Assembly: GCA_018857735.1 (NCBI GenBank)
Contig: JABMCL010003210.1
Coordinates: 85,001 to 149,000 of the forward strand
Source: Alviniconcha marisindica
Taxonomy: Eukaryota; Mollusca; Gastropoda; Provannidae
Length of the DNA stretch: 64,000 bases
Direction: 5' to 3'
Numbering within the stretch: the stretch's first letter is position 1; the number at the start of each line of letters is the position of its first letter. The notes under the pieces are model-generated. The model was not told the origin of the DNA. It worked only from the letters and a program-made list of their open reading frames with translations, and ran no database searches. The position numbers were made by a program, and so were the translations under genes. Of this stretch, positions 23,988-35,543 are shown in pieces.

Positions 23988-24161
23988 GTGTGTTCTGTGG
24001 ACCCCCCAGTGACATCTTAAATGGCTACCTGGTGTCGGTCAGTGGCCCCTACTCTGGTGACACAGCAACCTATGCCTGTGAAACCGGCTTCCAGCTGTCC
24101 TCCTCCACGCCCATCAAGTGTCGCAACACCGGTAGCTGGGACACACCGCCCTTCTGCTTCT
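23988..24161 (+). CDS. Exon 13: sushi module 2
   Basis: Acceptor gatggccag, donor gtgagt, phase 1 and 1 (174 bases, so skipping keeps frame). It reads VFCGPPSDILNGYLVSVSGP, then TYACETGFQLSSSTPIKC and GSWDTPPFC, a complete CCP with Trp in place. Confidence 0.92.
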
Positions 24162-25199
24162 GTGAGTCCTCATCTCTGTCCACTCACCTCACGTCTCTTT
24201 TCTTCTGCATGACTTCAGTGTGTGATGCAGCTACACCCCACATACTGAGCAGCAAGGCCGATTTGGTTCAAGCAGAATTTGTAGGGTGAAATGGTTAAAT
24301 TCAAATTGGCTTTATTTTATGGCAGAATGTTTTGAAGAGCATGATAATGCATGCATTACTATTTTTGCAGCATTATTGTTTTTGTCATCCCTAACTATTT
24401 TTGTATTGTGCTCTTTGGCTCACATTAGGTGTAAGCATTTTGTAGGTACTCTTTTATATTGCATTACTATCAGGATGGTACATGACTTTTCAAGTGTGTA
24501 TTTTTCTTGAAGTGTCTGTGTATTTTCCTGACAGTATTGGCATGAAAAAACATACAGTGATTATACTGGTAAATTTGTCCTGGACTGGTTGCATATAGAT
24601 GCAGCACTATTGCAATAAGAGCATGAACAGTGTAACAATGCTGGTTTTGTTGGCTGTGGCTGTTGTGTCAATTTTTTATTATGTGTTGGGCATCATACCA
24701 GCAAACTATTGTGATAGGTCTTGCATTTTCATTTCATTTATCAGTTGTGATTTTTGTGCTTTCATAAGTCCTACATTCTCATCTGCATCTATATTGTCAA
24801 TATCATAAGTGTACATTCTGCATAGTGTCACCTGATACCAATAGTGTTATCATAAGTCTTTCATTCTCATCCGATATCAGCTTTAATTGTCATTACATTA
24901 CATTGCCTAAAGTGTCCATCTTGCAGTTTCATCTGATTTCTATAATGTCATTGTGGTAAGTGTAACATATATTATGTCATTGTTGTAAATGTAATGTTTA
25001 TAATGCAGTTTTTGTATGGGTAATATCTATAATGTCACTGCGATAAATATGACTTAGTGTTCCATTCTCATCTGATAGATCTGTATTGTCGTTGTTATCA
25101 GTGTAAATCCCAATCTTGCATTTTCATGTGATATTTCTTTTTGTTGCTATTGTTGTAAGTGACAGTTTTGTGTTCTCACCTGACCATGACAGGACTGCA

Positions 25200-25515
25200 G
25201 CCATACGTAGTTGCATGAAGAGGGCCTCTGCACCCACCTGCTTCGTTAAGGCCTGGTAGCTGTATTTGTGTGGTCATTACCTGCTTCTTTAAGGCCGGGT
25301 AGCTGTATTTGTGTGGTCATTACCTGCTTCTTTAAGGCCTGGTGATCATACTTGCATGGTCATTGTCTTACTTTTAAGGCAGGGTAGTTATATTTGTGTG
25401 GTCATTACCAGCTTCTTTAAGGCAGGGTAGTTATATTTGTGTGGTCATGGACACTTTAAGGCCTGTAGTTGTACCTGTGTGGTCATTGCCCCCTTTTCTT
25501 AAGGCCTGTAGTTTC
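25200..25515. repeat. Tandem repeat before exon 14
   Basis: About six diverged units with aaggcctggtagctgtattt, gtgtggtcattacctgcttc. Non-coding. It ends about 55 bases before the exon 14 acceptor. Confidence 0.8.
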
Positions 25516-25572
25516 ACATGTGTGGTTGGTGGATGAGGGTGACCCCGTGCTGGCCATGTTGTGTGTTGACAG

Positions 25573-25758
25573 CCAGCCAGTCTTGCCCTGTGGTACAGGA
25601 TCCATTCCAAGGGAGGTACCTAGTGACTGCAGGCAACGGCTTTGACCATGGCTCTGTGGTCAACTTCACCTGCACCAACTCACTCTATGAACTCTGGGGA
25701 TCGGCCAACCTGCTGTGCCAGAATGGACAGTGGTCAGGCTCATTCCCTTCTTGTGAAC
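25573..25758 (+). CDS. Exon 14: sushi module 3
   Basis: Acceptor gttgacag, donor gtgagt, phase 1 and 1. It reads SCPVVQDPFQGRYLVTAGNG, then VNFTCTNSLYELWGSANLLC and GQWSGSFPSC. Complete CCP. The intron before it holds a tandem array of about 43-60 bp units (25200-25515). Confidence 0.92.
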
Positions 25759-26325
25759 GTGAGTTGGAGATGAAAACCCTTGCGATTTGGCAGAATATGT
25801 TGGTACTATTGTCCTAGAAATATTGTTTTTCTATTGTTGCATAAAGACCAAGATACATGGGTAGATCAATGTGATTTGCTTTGTGTTGGTACTTGATAAA
25901 AATTGTTTTGATCAAACATTCTGTGCTGTATGCATAGCGCCAGCCCCGTAAGTTTATAATTAAAACTGTAATTGGCTGATTTGGCTTTTTTATTGTTTGT
26001 ATCTGGGGCAATTTGGGGTCCTGAGACTCTTGTAGCCTGTGGGTTAGTTCTATGTATTATGTAAACTGTGCATGTATCAAGACATTAAGCAACTTGTGAT
26101 GGCATCGGTGAGGATGAAGAGACAGATTCTGGCAGTGAGAAAGACAGTTTGATGTCTCCTCTGGTTCCGCCTTTCTCAGGGCCTTGCCTAGCCATTGAAG
26201 CTGATCACCTCAGTATCTGCGGCACCTACCCTGCATCGATGTATGAATTTTGATTGAGCCAACCTGGTTCTTGTTGACTTATGAGAACTAGGAGATGATT
26301 ATGACAACAAGTGTTGTGGTTTCAG

Positions 26326-26484
26326 GTATCCCATGTCCAGTGCCGTATGTAGCTAATGGTACAGTGTCCCCCTCTGTTAATGTGGTGGATGGACAGACAC
26401 TGAGGGTGGACTGTAAACCAGGTTTTACCCTCTCTGGCTCCTCCATCTTCAACTGTGGCCAGTCTTCACCACCAACGTGTGTCA
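26326..26484 (+). CDS. Exon 15: sushi module 4 (Trp missing)
   Basis: Acceptor ggtttcag, donor gtgagt, phase 1 and 1. It reads IPCPVPYVANGTVSPSVNVV, then LRVDCKPGFTLSGSSIFNCG and SSPPTC. The four cysteines are in order, but the conserved Trp before the last cysteine is absent (NCGQSSPPTC), which shortens the final loop. Short copies of the donor region follow it. Confidence 0.88.
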
Positions 26485-26600
26485 GTGAGTATCAGTGCAC
26501 CATGTGTTCTGTGTCAGTGAATGCTGCCTTCCTTCTCCATGTGTTCTGTGTCAGTGAGTGCTGCCTGCAATGCCATGTATTCTGTCAGTGGCAGTGCCAA
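26485..26600 (+). repeat. Short copies of the exon 15 donor region
   Basis: The donor context cgtgtgtca|gtgagt is followed by at least three similar strings (ctgtgtcagtgaatgctgcc, ctgtgtcagtgagtgctgcc, ctgtcagtggcagtgcc) spaced about 40-60 bases apart. The weakest of the donor-side cases. Confidence 0.45.
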
Positions 26601-26852
26601 CCAGCCCCCTGCAGTCTTTGTCTTTGAGTGCTGGCCCTTGAGTTTAATTATGTCAGTCAGATATTAGTACATGTATATTCGTGCATTTTTTCTGACCTAG
26701 CTGATCTTGTGTTCTGAAATGCAGTTGTCAAAACATTTATGACTTTTTCTTCAGTCTTTTGCTTTTCTAGAGTTTTCAATTATAACATTAAGTTTTTGTT
26801 TGAGCTGATTCATTTTCAGTTTGTCAGTATATTGTATTGACTGTGTTGACAG

Positions 26853-26972
26853 ATGTGGATGAGTGTCGGGGAGCGTCAGGATGTAGCCAGGACTGTGTGG
26901 ACACAGTGGGCAGCTTCTATTGTACCTGTGGTGCTGGCTATGAGCTCGTGTCAGATCAACGCACTTGTGCAG
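26853..26972 (+). CDS. Exon 16: calcium-binding-type EGF 1
   Basis: Acceptor tgttgacag, donor gtatac, phase 1 and 1. It reads NVDECRGASGCSQDC, then CVDTVGSFYCTCGAGYELVS and TCA. Six cysteines; N/D-V-DE at the start and C.D....F.C fit the calcium-binding and Asp/Asn-hydroxylation consensus. Confidence 0.92.
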
Positions 26973-27286
26973 GTATACTCCTGTGTGCATGCATGTGTGT
27001 GTGTGTGTGTGTGCATGTGTGCATGTGTGCATGCGTGCAAGCATGTGTGTGTGTGTGAGGAAGGGAGGGAGAGAGAGAGAATTGCATGTTTAAAACATTA
27101 ACAAATTTATTTAGTTCCAAGTATAAATGTTGATAATATGAAATGATTCATCTCAATTTTTTCATTTTGGTTCTTTCATTCTTCTTTTTCCCCCTTCTTT
27201 TCTGTTGTGCATCATAAAATAATTTTTGTTACAGCTCCTTTAAAAACACACAAATGCTTTGACAAACTGAGGTTGTTGTTTTTCAG

Positions 27287-27484
27287 ACTTGGATGAATGT
27301 TCACTGGCCAATGGGGGATGTGATGGGTTCTGTACCAACACACCAGGCAGTTACCGTTGTGGGTGTGTGGGCAATTCACAGCTCTACACTTATAACGGAC
27401 AGTTTGGCATAAATGTCCCTGCTTCAGAGACTGGTCTGGAACCCTGGAATGTCTACTACCTCAACCACACCTGCATACAGACAC
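27287..27484 (+). CDS. Exon 17: calcium-binding-type EGF 2 with C-terminal extension
   Basis: Acceptor gtttttcag, donor gtaagt, phase 1 and 1. It starts [20 protein letters not shown], then GSYRCGC. It carries DxDE and C.N....Y.C of an EGF-CA. The last loop is long (about 45 residues, [19 protein letters not shown] and on) before the final cysteine in NHTCIQT, unlike a standard EGF. It ends the first EGF pair. Confidence 0.87.
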
Positions 27485-27859
27485 GTAAGTAATTACTTAA
27501 ACTGCAAACATAGGGGATAGTCTGGCATTATCCTTGCCGTGAATGAATGAATGAAATTTATTATACAGCACATAAAAAACTGCCACTCAAAACCATGCGT
27601 GTTCACAGCGCCATGAAGTTGGTTCTTACCCAAGAATGTTTTCTTTTGAGGAAAGAAAGTGCAATGATTAATAAGAATGGCCAAGGGTCACAGATATACA
27701 CAGAAAACTGAATTTTACACAAAGTGAAATCGTCTGATGCAACTACTCAAGCGCAAGCCCTTAACTGCTCAACTATTCATGTCTTTATGGTGTGGGAACA
27801 AATACAAATTTTTATTACATATGTTTGGGCTGACATTGACTTGTGTTGTTGCATGGCAG

Positions 27860-28045
27860 CCACTGTGGAGTGTCCAGCTCCACCCACATCCATCAGCAAC
27901 GGCCACCTGCTGGGGGAGACGGGCACCTTTACTGTGGGTCAGTCCGTGACCTATCTCTGCGACCTTGGTTACCGTGCGCAGGGACTGACCACTCTCACGT
28001 GTCAGGCCTCAGGTGACTGGAGTGCTTCCACACCAGTCTGTGTTG
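27860..28045 (+). CDS. Exon 18: sushi module 5
   Basis: Acceptor gcatggcag, donor gtaagt, phase 1 and 1. It reads VECPAPPTSISNGHLLGETG, then VTYLCDLGYRAQGLTTLTCQ and GDWSASTPVC. Complete CCP. The intron after it carries a three-unit repeat with long C runs (28070-28280). Confidence 0.92.
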
Positions 28046-28069
28046 GTAAGTGGTCACCAGGCTCTTGCA

Positions 28070-28285
28070 GGGGCTTCACAGGGTTTTTTGGCTTGCCCCT
28101 GTTTACCCTCCTCCCCCCCCCCCCCCCCACCTTCACATTTTTGATCCCTTTACTGCACTTCACAGGGTTTTTTGACTTGCCCCTGTTTACCCTCCTCCTC
28201 CCCCCCCTTGGCAAACCACACTTCACAGGGTTTTTTGACTTGCCCCTGTTTACCCTCCTCCTCCCCCCCCCTTGGCAAACCACAC
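28070..28285. repeat. Three-unit repeat with C runs after exon 18
   Basis: Units read cttcacagggttttttg(a/g)c, ttgcccctgtttaccctcct and then a run of C. Non-coding. Confidence 0.8.
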
Positions 28286-28727
28286 TCCAGCCATTCCCCC
28301 CCCCCCCCCTCCACACACACATCTCCCCACTCTCTGCCCTTGCTCACACTGCTCAGTTTTGTTTTCTGTTCAGCACCAGGAATATTGATCTCAGTCACCA
28401 GTAAAGCATGGGTGGGGGTGGGTGGGGGGAATTAAAATAAACAGATATTGTTGTTTATGGGGTTTATATTGTTGCAGAAATTGTTTGTGCTTGGCTGCAA
28501 TATTTAACCTGTCTTGACTGTTTTGTCCCATCTTGTGCCACACTCTGCAGAAGTACTCTGCAGATGTTCAGTTTTTCTGCCTCCTTACTACGAGCAGTAA
28601 TGTTTCTCTTGCTTTGTGTAGTTGTTTTGCTCTGTACTGCATTGACTGACTGTGATGCTGTGCAGTCTGACTGGTTGTTCTTGGTCATGAGCACTCCACT
28701 CTCATGGGATTCTGTCTCTTGTTGCAG

Positions 28728-28922
28728 TGGCCACCTGTCCTGTGCCGGTGGTGGCCTTGGGGACGGTTTTGCCTCAGACTCCTACCCAGTATCTGGAATA
28801 CGTGACCGTGACCTGTGACCTTCTTGGGGTCAACCCCAAGCAACTGCAATCCCGTTGCATGTGGGATGAGGCTACATTGTCCTACGCTGTGGACACAACC
28901 CTTCTCCGCTGTGACATTGCTG
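28728..28922 (+). CDS. Exon 19: sushi-like module 6 (degenerate)
   Basis: Acceptor cttgttgcag, donor gtacca, phase 1 and 1. It begins VATCPVPVVALGTVLPQTPT, has VTVTCDLLGVNPKQLQSRCM and ends LLRCDIA. Four cysteines keep sushi order, but the Gly-Trp pair before the last cysteine is replaced by MWDEATLSYAV. It is followed by a 3.2 kb intron, the largest in the sushi region. Confidence 0.8.
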
Positions 28923-31072
28923 GTACCACTCACACTTGTTTATGGCTTGACTTTCTTTCCATGGAGGGGGGGGGGGGGGGGGGGTAAATCAACTGTATTA
29001 CAAGTTTGATGAGCACAGATAAAATGAAAATAAAGAAGCAAAGAGGTGATGCTTTTGACTGCGTCAGGGGAAGCCAGCACCAGGGTCTGTAGCTCAGCAT
29101 GCGGTTCCACTGATCCATGGGAAGCTGTCAGCATGGGCTTGACTCCCAGTTGAGACAGGGTGAAGAAGGAACTTTTCCAGGTCTGCCAAGTCAGCATGGG
29201 CAGACTTGCCAGTGCTTGTCTCTCACCTTCATGTTCACAGTGCGCACCCAAATGACTGGACATGTGAAAGGTCCCACATCCACCTTTTGTAAGAGGTGTC
29301 TCAGTATGAGGCGTTCATGCGTAACCTTTGATTTGTGTGTTTTGACCTGTTTTGTTTTGTTGCCTGCAGCTCATTGAGTCTACTTTTGTTGTATCTAGCT
29401 CTTCATTTCTTTTTCAGTTGCTGTGCTCTAGAAGTGAAGACACTCGGGTACATGTGATGTTTGACAGGAAGCTGTCTATTAACCTGCATTTTTTAAATGA
29501 CAAGTCACTAGTGTGATGTTTCAAGTTAGTTCTTGGATTTTAATGTCCTGTGAACCACATAGGGTCACCCCAGGACGTGGTACTAGAAGAGTAGCAGAAG
29601 CAGTCAGTGACTGCAAACAGCAGGGTGGTCATTTACACATTCAGTAGAACTCATCACTTGATGGCTTTGTAGCTTCTAGTCTTAGCATGCTTTGATTTGA
29701 TTCAAGACTGGGAAATATAACAGTTTTTTTATTAGCTGAGATCTTTTTTGTAACTAATGTGTCGCCAGGAGAAATCTCTGCCCAATCAGTGATGTATTCT
29801 TCAACAAATCTATAAGCAGACACACATATGTTACTGTATGGTCTAACAAAAGTGAGGTGGCGCTCATGTGTTTGAAAGATACCGGCTGACACATCAGTCT
29901 TATTTGCCCTACTGGTTATCACTTTTGCAGAGACAGAGAACAAATTTCTGTGTTGTTGTTAGACAACAAACACCACAACTACTTAGTGTTACAACTGCAT
30001 AGAGTGATTGAGACACCACACATTGACATGGAAGACGCTATTTATAGGTCTCCAATGCACATGCCCACCAACAGCGGTTGTCTGATGATGGGTGACTAGT
30101 TAGCTGAGTAAAGAGCAATGGTGATTACTTGCCATTGTCATCACATTTTCCAAACAGCGTCACAGTGACAAGGTGAAGTTTCCAAAAAGATAATAAAAAT
30201 AAAAAGTTGTTGGGATGGATGGATGATGACAGGTGTTAGGTAGGTGGATGATGACAAATATTAGGTAGATGGAAGATGACAAACTGCTTTCTAACAGTAA
30301 GTGCAAACTGTAAGCTGTAAGAGGTCAAAGTTTTGAGAAGACCATTCATCTTACTTGTATTCACAGGGTGTTGTTGCATTTTTTCAGTCAGAGAAGTTAT
30401 CGCTGGTATGTATAGAGTTTGAGCAACAACAACAGCTGGGGTGGTGGTTTCAAGAATCTGAGGGACTGGGCATGGTTGACATCATGGATAGTGTGGGACT
30501 GAGGACACAAGTTCATGCTTTGTTGGAAAACACAGATACTCTGGTCACTGATTTGCCTTTGTCAGGAACAGGCTTTGGTCTCTTTGTGCAGCATGTGCAG
30601 TTTACCCCCCACCCCCACCCCCCTTGCCCCACCTAGTGCAGGGTTATGGGTGAACACTGAAGAGTTTGTGAGATGCGATGGGAATGTGTGGTGCATATTA
30701 ATTTTGCTTCAAATCTGCAAGGTGTATGTAGAGTGCTTTTTGGTTGCATGTTGATTTTGTTCCTTGTTTTTATAAATTCAGGATGTATGCATGGTGGGCT
30801 TGAAGGTGTGCACATGCTTTAGTCTTTGTATTTCAGGACTTAGATCTTCTTCTTTTTTATTCACAATAGATCTTCTTCTCTTTTTTTCTTTTTTCTTTTC
30901 TTGAAAGCATTGGACGAGCTAGATCAAATATCCTCAGCTGCTTCAAGTTGTGCTGATCTAGGATGCTTCTGGATACACATATCTTGTGTATATCATTTTC
31001 CTCTTGCACAGATCTTGCACAGATCACATATATACCAGTTTAGTTTCCAGGTAAATCATAAACTGAACAATA

Positions 31073-31141
<69 letters not shown>

Positions 31142-32108
31142 AACAAAAACCACAATGCTCAACAAAATGGGGGTAAGAAAGAACACAGTCTGGTAGCAGC
31201 TCACTCAGCAAAACTTCCATTTGAAAAAGAAAAAAAAGGACAAAGAAAGTGACTGAGTTAGTCATCAGACTAAAAATTACTGGGTCACTGGGGGCTTTGG
31301 TTCTGATACTGCAGTATGTGCATTATCTAACAGCTCATTAATCCTTGAACATTTCAACATGACATGTAATAATGGACGTTTCAACATGACATGTAATAAT
31401 GGACATTTCAACATGACATGTAATAATGGATGTCTGAAGTCTTTGTTGAATAATCACAAACAGTAGGGTGTTAATGTGCACTTGAGGTAGTGCCTTTTGG
31501 CTGCAGACTTCAACAAACTTTTTATTCCCATGGAACATTTTTAACCATTTTGAAAAAAAGTAGGAATGAATGTGTTTGTCATTACTGTTGTTAACATTAA
31601 TTCACAAAAATCATTATGATTCACTTGAATGATTTATTTCTATACGTATGATGGTTTATTTCATCAGTGATGAATGACTGGTGTGAACAATTTGATGAAG
31701 AAGAATGTATTATTGAGAGTTTCAGACCGCTTCACTTGTTTTTAAAAAATTCAGATGCTCTTTATGTTAATTATTTGATAGAAAACAATGACAACAACTG
31801 TAAGAACACGTGTCCTTTGCCACAGTTGGCTGTCTATTGTTCACACTTGGTGAGACTTAAGGAGGGTAACCTCAGTCAGTCCTTAGAGACCTGGCTGATT
31901 GTGGTGTGTTTGACAGGTATAGACTGTGGCATACCTCAGTCATTCCTTAGAGACCTGGCTGATTGTGGTGTGTTTGACAGGTATAGACTGTGGCATACCT
32001 CAGTCATTCCTTAGAGACCTGGCTGATTATGGTGTGTTTGACAGGTATAGACTGTGGCATACCTCAGTCATTCCTTAGAGACCTGGCTGATTGTGGTGTG
32101 TTTGACAG
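28923..32108. other. Intron 19 (3.2 kb): repeat remnants, otherwise unrecognised
   Basis: Contains G runs at 28966-28984, a region at 29045-29330 with tRNA-like promoter boxes (gtctgtagctcagc, gcttgactccc) that may be a SINE, a minus-strand frame at 29641-29943, (GA)n at 31076-31138, and a three-copy 30-bp repeat at 31345-31430 (acatttcaacatgacatgta+ataatggac). No exon is required by phase. Confidence 0.55.
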
Positions 32109-32128
32109 GTATAGACTGTGGCACACCC
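31870..32128 (+). repeat. 64-bp tandem array carrying the exon 20 acceptor
   Basis: Four units spaced exactly 64 bp (GTATAG starts at 31917, 31981, 32045 and 32109). Each carries gtgtgtttgacag followed by gtatagactgtggca, i.e. the exon 20 acceptor and its first 15 bases. The last unit is the true exon start. The acceptor at 31917 is in frame by spacing (192 bases) but its reading soon meets a stop. Confidence 0.9.
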
Positions 32129-32304
32129 ACCCGCCTGCCAGGCAGTCTTCCTTACTTGATGACATCAACAGCCTACAGTGCTCAGTTTACCTTCAGCTGT
32201 CGCACACCTCTCTTCACACGTGTGGGGAAAAGTGTCATCACCAACAGTGAGGTGGTCACCTGTGGGGCTAATGGTGTTTGGGACTTTGGAGACCTGCGCT
32301 GTGA

Positions 32305-32306
<2 letters not shown>
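32109..32306 (+). CDS. Exon 20: sushi module 7, bounded by repeats on both sides
   Basis: Acceptor tgtttgacag, phase 1 and 1. It reads GIDCGTPTRLPGSLPYLMTS, then AQFTFSCRTPLFTRVGK, VVTCGANGVWDFGDLRC. Complete CCP. The acceptor and first ~20 exon bases are present four times in a 64-bp tandem array (31870-32128); only the last copy leads into an open module. The donor is the first GT of a 150-base (GT)n tract. Confidence 0.9.
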
Positions 32307-32402
<96 letters not shown>

Positions 32403-32405
32403 ATA

Positions 32406-32459
<54 letters not shown>
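32307..32459. repeat. (GT)n tract that includes the exon 20 donor
   Basis: Starts at the first base of the intron, so the 5' splice site is gaag|GTGTGTGTGT. About 150 bases with one interruption near 32400. Confidence 0.95.
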
Positions 32460-32460
<1 letters not shown>

Positions 32461-32802
32461 TGTGTGGGGGTGGAGAGGGTTGTGTGTGTATCTGTGTCTG
32501 CTGCATGCATGTCATGCATGTGCATGTGCTTAATAGACATGTGCGTGAGAGAGTTTTGTTCACAATTTGACTGTCCTTAATATTAAACTCCAATTTAATC
32601 TTTATTTCTACCACCTAATTTGGTTTTGCTGAGTGGGACAGGTATTTTGGTGTATTTCAGTCACACCATGAAGCCAAGTTCAGAGCTTGCTATTAAAAAA
32701 CAGGTGACATTAGTCCATTCCATGACATCACTGCACACTGTGTGTGTATTTGTGCCTGTGTATGCAGTCTAACTGTTGACACATAAATTGTTTGTCAAGC
32801 AG

Positions 32803-32994
32803 GGCCTACCTGTCCAGACCCTGGAACAAATGCAGGCACAACACAGGTAGCTACCAGCTATGAGGAATTTTCTTACGTCAGCTACACCTGTGAGCGCTCT
32901 GGCTTTGAAGTGGACTCTCGTCTGGCCTTGTACTGCGAGTATAACCCTGGCACTGGCCTGCTGGCCTGGAATGGAACAGCACCTACCTGTAGAG
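32803..32994 (+). CDS. Exon 21: sushi module 8
   Basis: Acceptor gtcaagcag, donor gtgggc, phase 1 and 1. It reads PTCPDPGTNAGTTQVATSYE, then VSYTCERSGFEVDSRLALYC and LAWNGTAPTC. Complete CCP. It is the last sushi before the HYR pair, as in SVEP1. Confidence 0.9.
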
Positions 32995-33106
32995 GTGGGC
33001 AGGTGTATGTCACTATGTGCGTGTGGTGTGTATGCATGGGTGGGTGATGTGGGTGTACTTATTTGTGTGGGGTGGTTGGTGTGTGTGGTAGAGTCAGTGG
33101 CAAGTG

Positions 33107-33256
<150 letters not shown>

Positions 33257-33404
33257 TGTGCATGTGTGTTGTATTTTTGGTCTTGTTCAGACACAGAATA
33301 TTTATTGTTACAAACACAGTGTTTTTTGTTGCCATACCCCCTGTAACAAAGTTGGGGGATGGGGGTATGCTGTAATCACAATGTCAGTCATTCTGTCTGT
33401 CAGT

Positions 33405-34000
33405 GTGTCTGGCTTTGTCCAGAAGATATTTTCTGAACCGCTCTTCCTTTTGCAACCAAATTTGGTATGGTGGTGCATCATCATGGGATGAAGTGTCATG
33501 CAAAAACAATAGGGTTGCTATCTTCAAGGTCAAGGGCTTATATATAATCAAAATATGACTGTTTCTGCTATAGCTTTTGAACTAATGATTCTTTTACAAC
33601 CAAATGTAGTCTGATGGTAGATCATCATAAACCAAAGTGTGAATTGAAAATATTAGATTACTGTGTTCAAGGTTTTTAAGCCAAACATAGTATGGTAATG
33701 CATCATTTTGAGCCAGGGTATTTTGTGAAAGGATTGTTTTTCTACATCAAGGTCAAGGTCACAGCAAGGGCTCATATAATCAAGATATTGTTTCTACTAA
33801 CATTATTGGAGCTGCTGATCTGTTTCAACCAAACTTAGTTTCATGGTACATCATAAGCCAGAGTGTCTTGTAAAAATACTGGACTACTGTGTTCAAAGTC
33901 AGGGTCTGGGTGATGATTCAAGACTTCATTGAATGTTTGTCAATTTTGTATTTTCTGTACCACTGATCTTTATGTGTTTATAACCAAACTAGGTGTGTGG
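33405..34000. repeat. Diverged ~150-bp tandem repeat with AGGTCA motifs
   Basis: About four units share caaccaaa(c/t)ttagt, tggtagatcatcat, a(g)ccagagtgtcttgtaaaa, actgtgttcaaggtcaaggt, gggctcatataatcaa and tgtttctgctatagct. The wording and the AAGGTCAAGGTCA core resemble a widespread mollusc intergenic repeat. The family match is from memory, not a search. Confidence 0.65.
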
Positions 34001-34219
34001 GTGTACTATTACTAGTAACAAAGCAGTGCAAACAAAGTGAGCATGTATTAATTTATAGTATACTGCCAATAACATTGACTTAGGGTATCTAGGCACTCAA
34101 TGAGCGGTGTTTTGCCATGCAAATTAAGTGACAAATCTTGTTACAGACAGGGAATCTTTCATGTTGCTAGAGACTCAGAGTGTTTTATCTTGTTGTTAAA
34201 AACCTCAGAGTATTTTGCA

Positions 34220-34843
34220 TTGTTACAGACATGGAGTGTTTTGTGTTGCTACAGACATGGAGTATTTTGCGTTGTTACAGACATGGAGTGTTTTGTGTTG
34301 CTACACATGTGGTGTGTTGTTACAGACATGGAGCGTTTTGTGTTGCTACAGACATGGAGTGTTTTGTGTTGCTACAGCCATGGAGTGTTTTGTGTTGTTA
34401 CAGACATGGAGCGTTTTGTGTTGCTACAGACATGGAGCGTTTTGTGTTGCTACAGACATGGAGTGTTTTGTGTTGTTACAGACATGGAGGGTTTTTTTTG
34501 TACAGACATGGAGTGTTTTGTGTTGTTACAGGCATGGAGTGTTTTGTGTTGCTACAGACATGGAGCGTTTTGTGTTCTTACAGACATGGAGCGTTTTGTG
34601 TTGCTACAGACATGGAGCGTTTTGTGTTGCTACAGACATGGAGTGTTTTGTGTTGTTACAGACATGGAGTGTTTTGTGTTGCTACAGACATGGAGCGTTT
34701 TGTGTTCTTACAGACATGGAGCGTTTTGTGTTGCTACAGACATGGAGTGTTTTGTGTTGCTACAGACATGGAGTGTTTTGTGTTCTTACAGACATGGAGC
34801 GTTTTGTGTTGCTACAGACATGGAGCGTTTTGTGTTCTTACAG
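34220..34843 (+). repeat. 26-bp array carrying the HYR1 exon acceptor
   Basis: About two dozen units of acatggagtgttttgtgttg+ctacag. Each unit ends in tacag followed by acatggag, which copies the true junction cttacag|acacagag. Because 26 is not a multiple of three, every third unit is in the HYR1 frame, and the frame is open across the array. The array ends exactly at the exon. Confidence 0.92.
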
Positions 34844-35080
34844 ACACAGAGCCACCTGTTTTTGCCAACTGTCCATCAACAGTGCGGGAAGTGTCCTACC
34901 TGTCCAGTGCCTTCTTTTCTGAGCCTGTTGCAAGTGACAATGTCATGGTCAGTGAGTTGTCTGTCACCCCAAATGACTATCGCGTCAGTGACGTGATACA
35001 GACTGACCTTCAGGTGTCCTACGTAGCACGTGATCATGCAGCCAATATTGGGTCATGTGTTGTCAACATTCGGGTCAAAG
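34844..35080 (+). CDS. Exon 22: HYR domain 1
   Basis: Acceptor gttcttacag, donor gtaagg, phase 1 and 1. It starts DTEPPVFANCPSTVREVSYL and ends ARDHAANIGSCVVNIRVK. The D..PP.F..CP start and A.D.AGN...C.V.I.V end define an HYR (hyalin repeat) domain, an Ig-like fold. About two dozen 26-bp units upstream repeat its acceptor and opening bases, and the reading frame stays open through that array. Confidence 0.92.
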
Positions 35081-35543
35081 GTAAGGAAAGCTTGCTGGTG
35101 TTTTTCTCTCTTGTTTTGACATAACTATAATATATAAGTATGCATTGTTATAAAATATAATTATGTGTTATCAGTTATCATTGATTTGTATGTTCTTCTT
35201 TTTGTTTTGTCCTTGACATGTTTCATGAAGCACATTGTGCTCATGATAGTTGATGCCCTATGCAAAAATCCTTTATTGTCATTATTATTTAAACCTGGTG
35301 ACTGCTGGCATGAGCTGTTTGGGTTAGGGCCAATCTGACATGGGGAACTAGCTTTGGAAGGGTCATTTCAGGTTTATGGAGCATGTGCATTCATTTCCTC
35401 ATCAAGCCCAGCAGCAAAATGATTGCTCAGCAATATTTAGAAAGAGTGTAAAATCATGCTGTATTTCTGCAGCACAAGTTAGTGGTACGCTGGGATAAAC
35501 TAAATCTTTGCTTTAACTGCTTGTGTTTCTTTGTTTCTTACAG

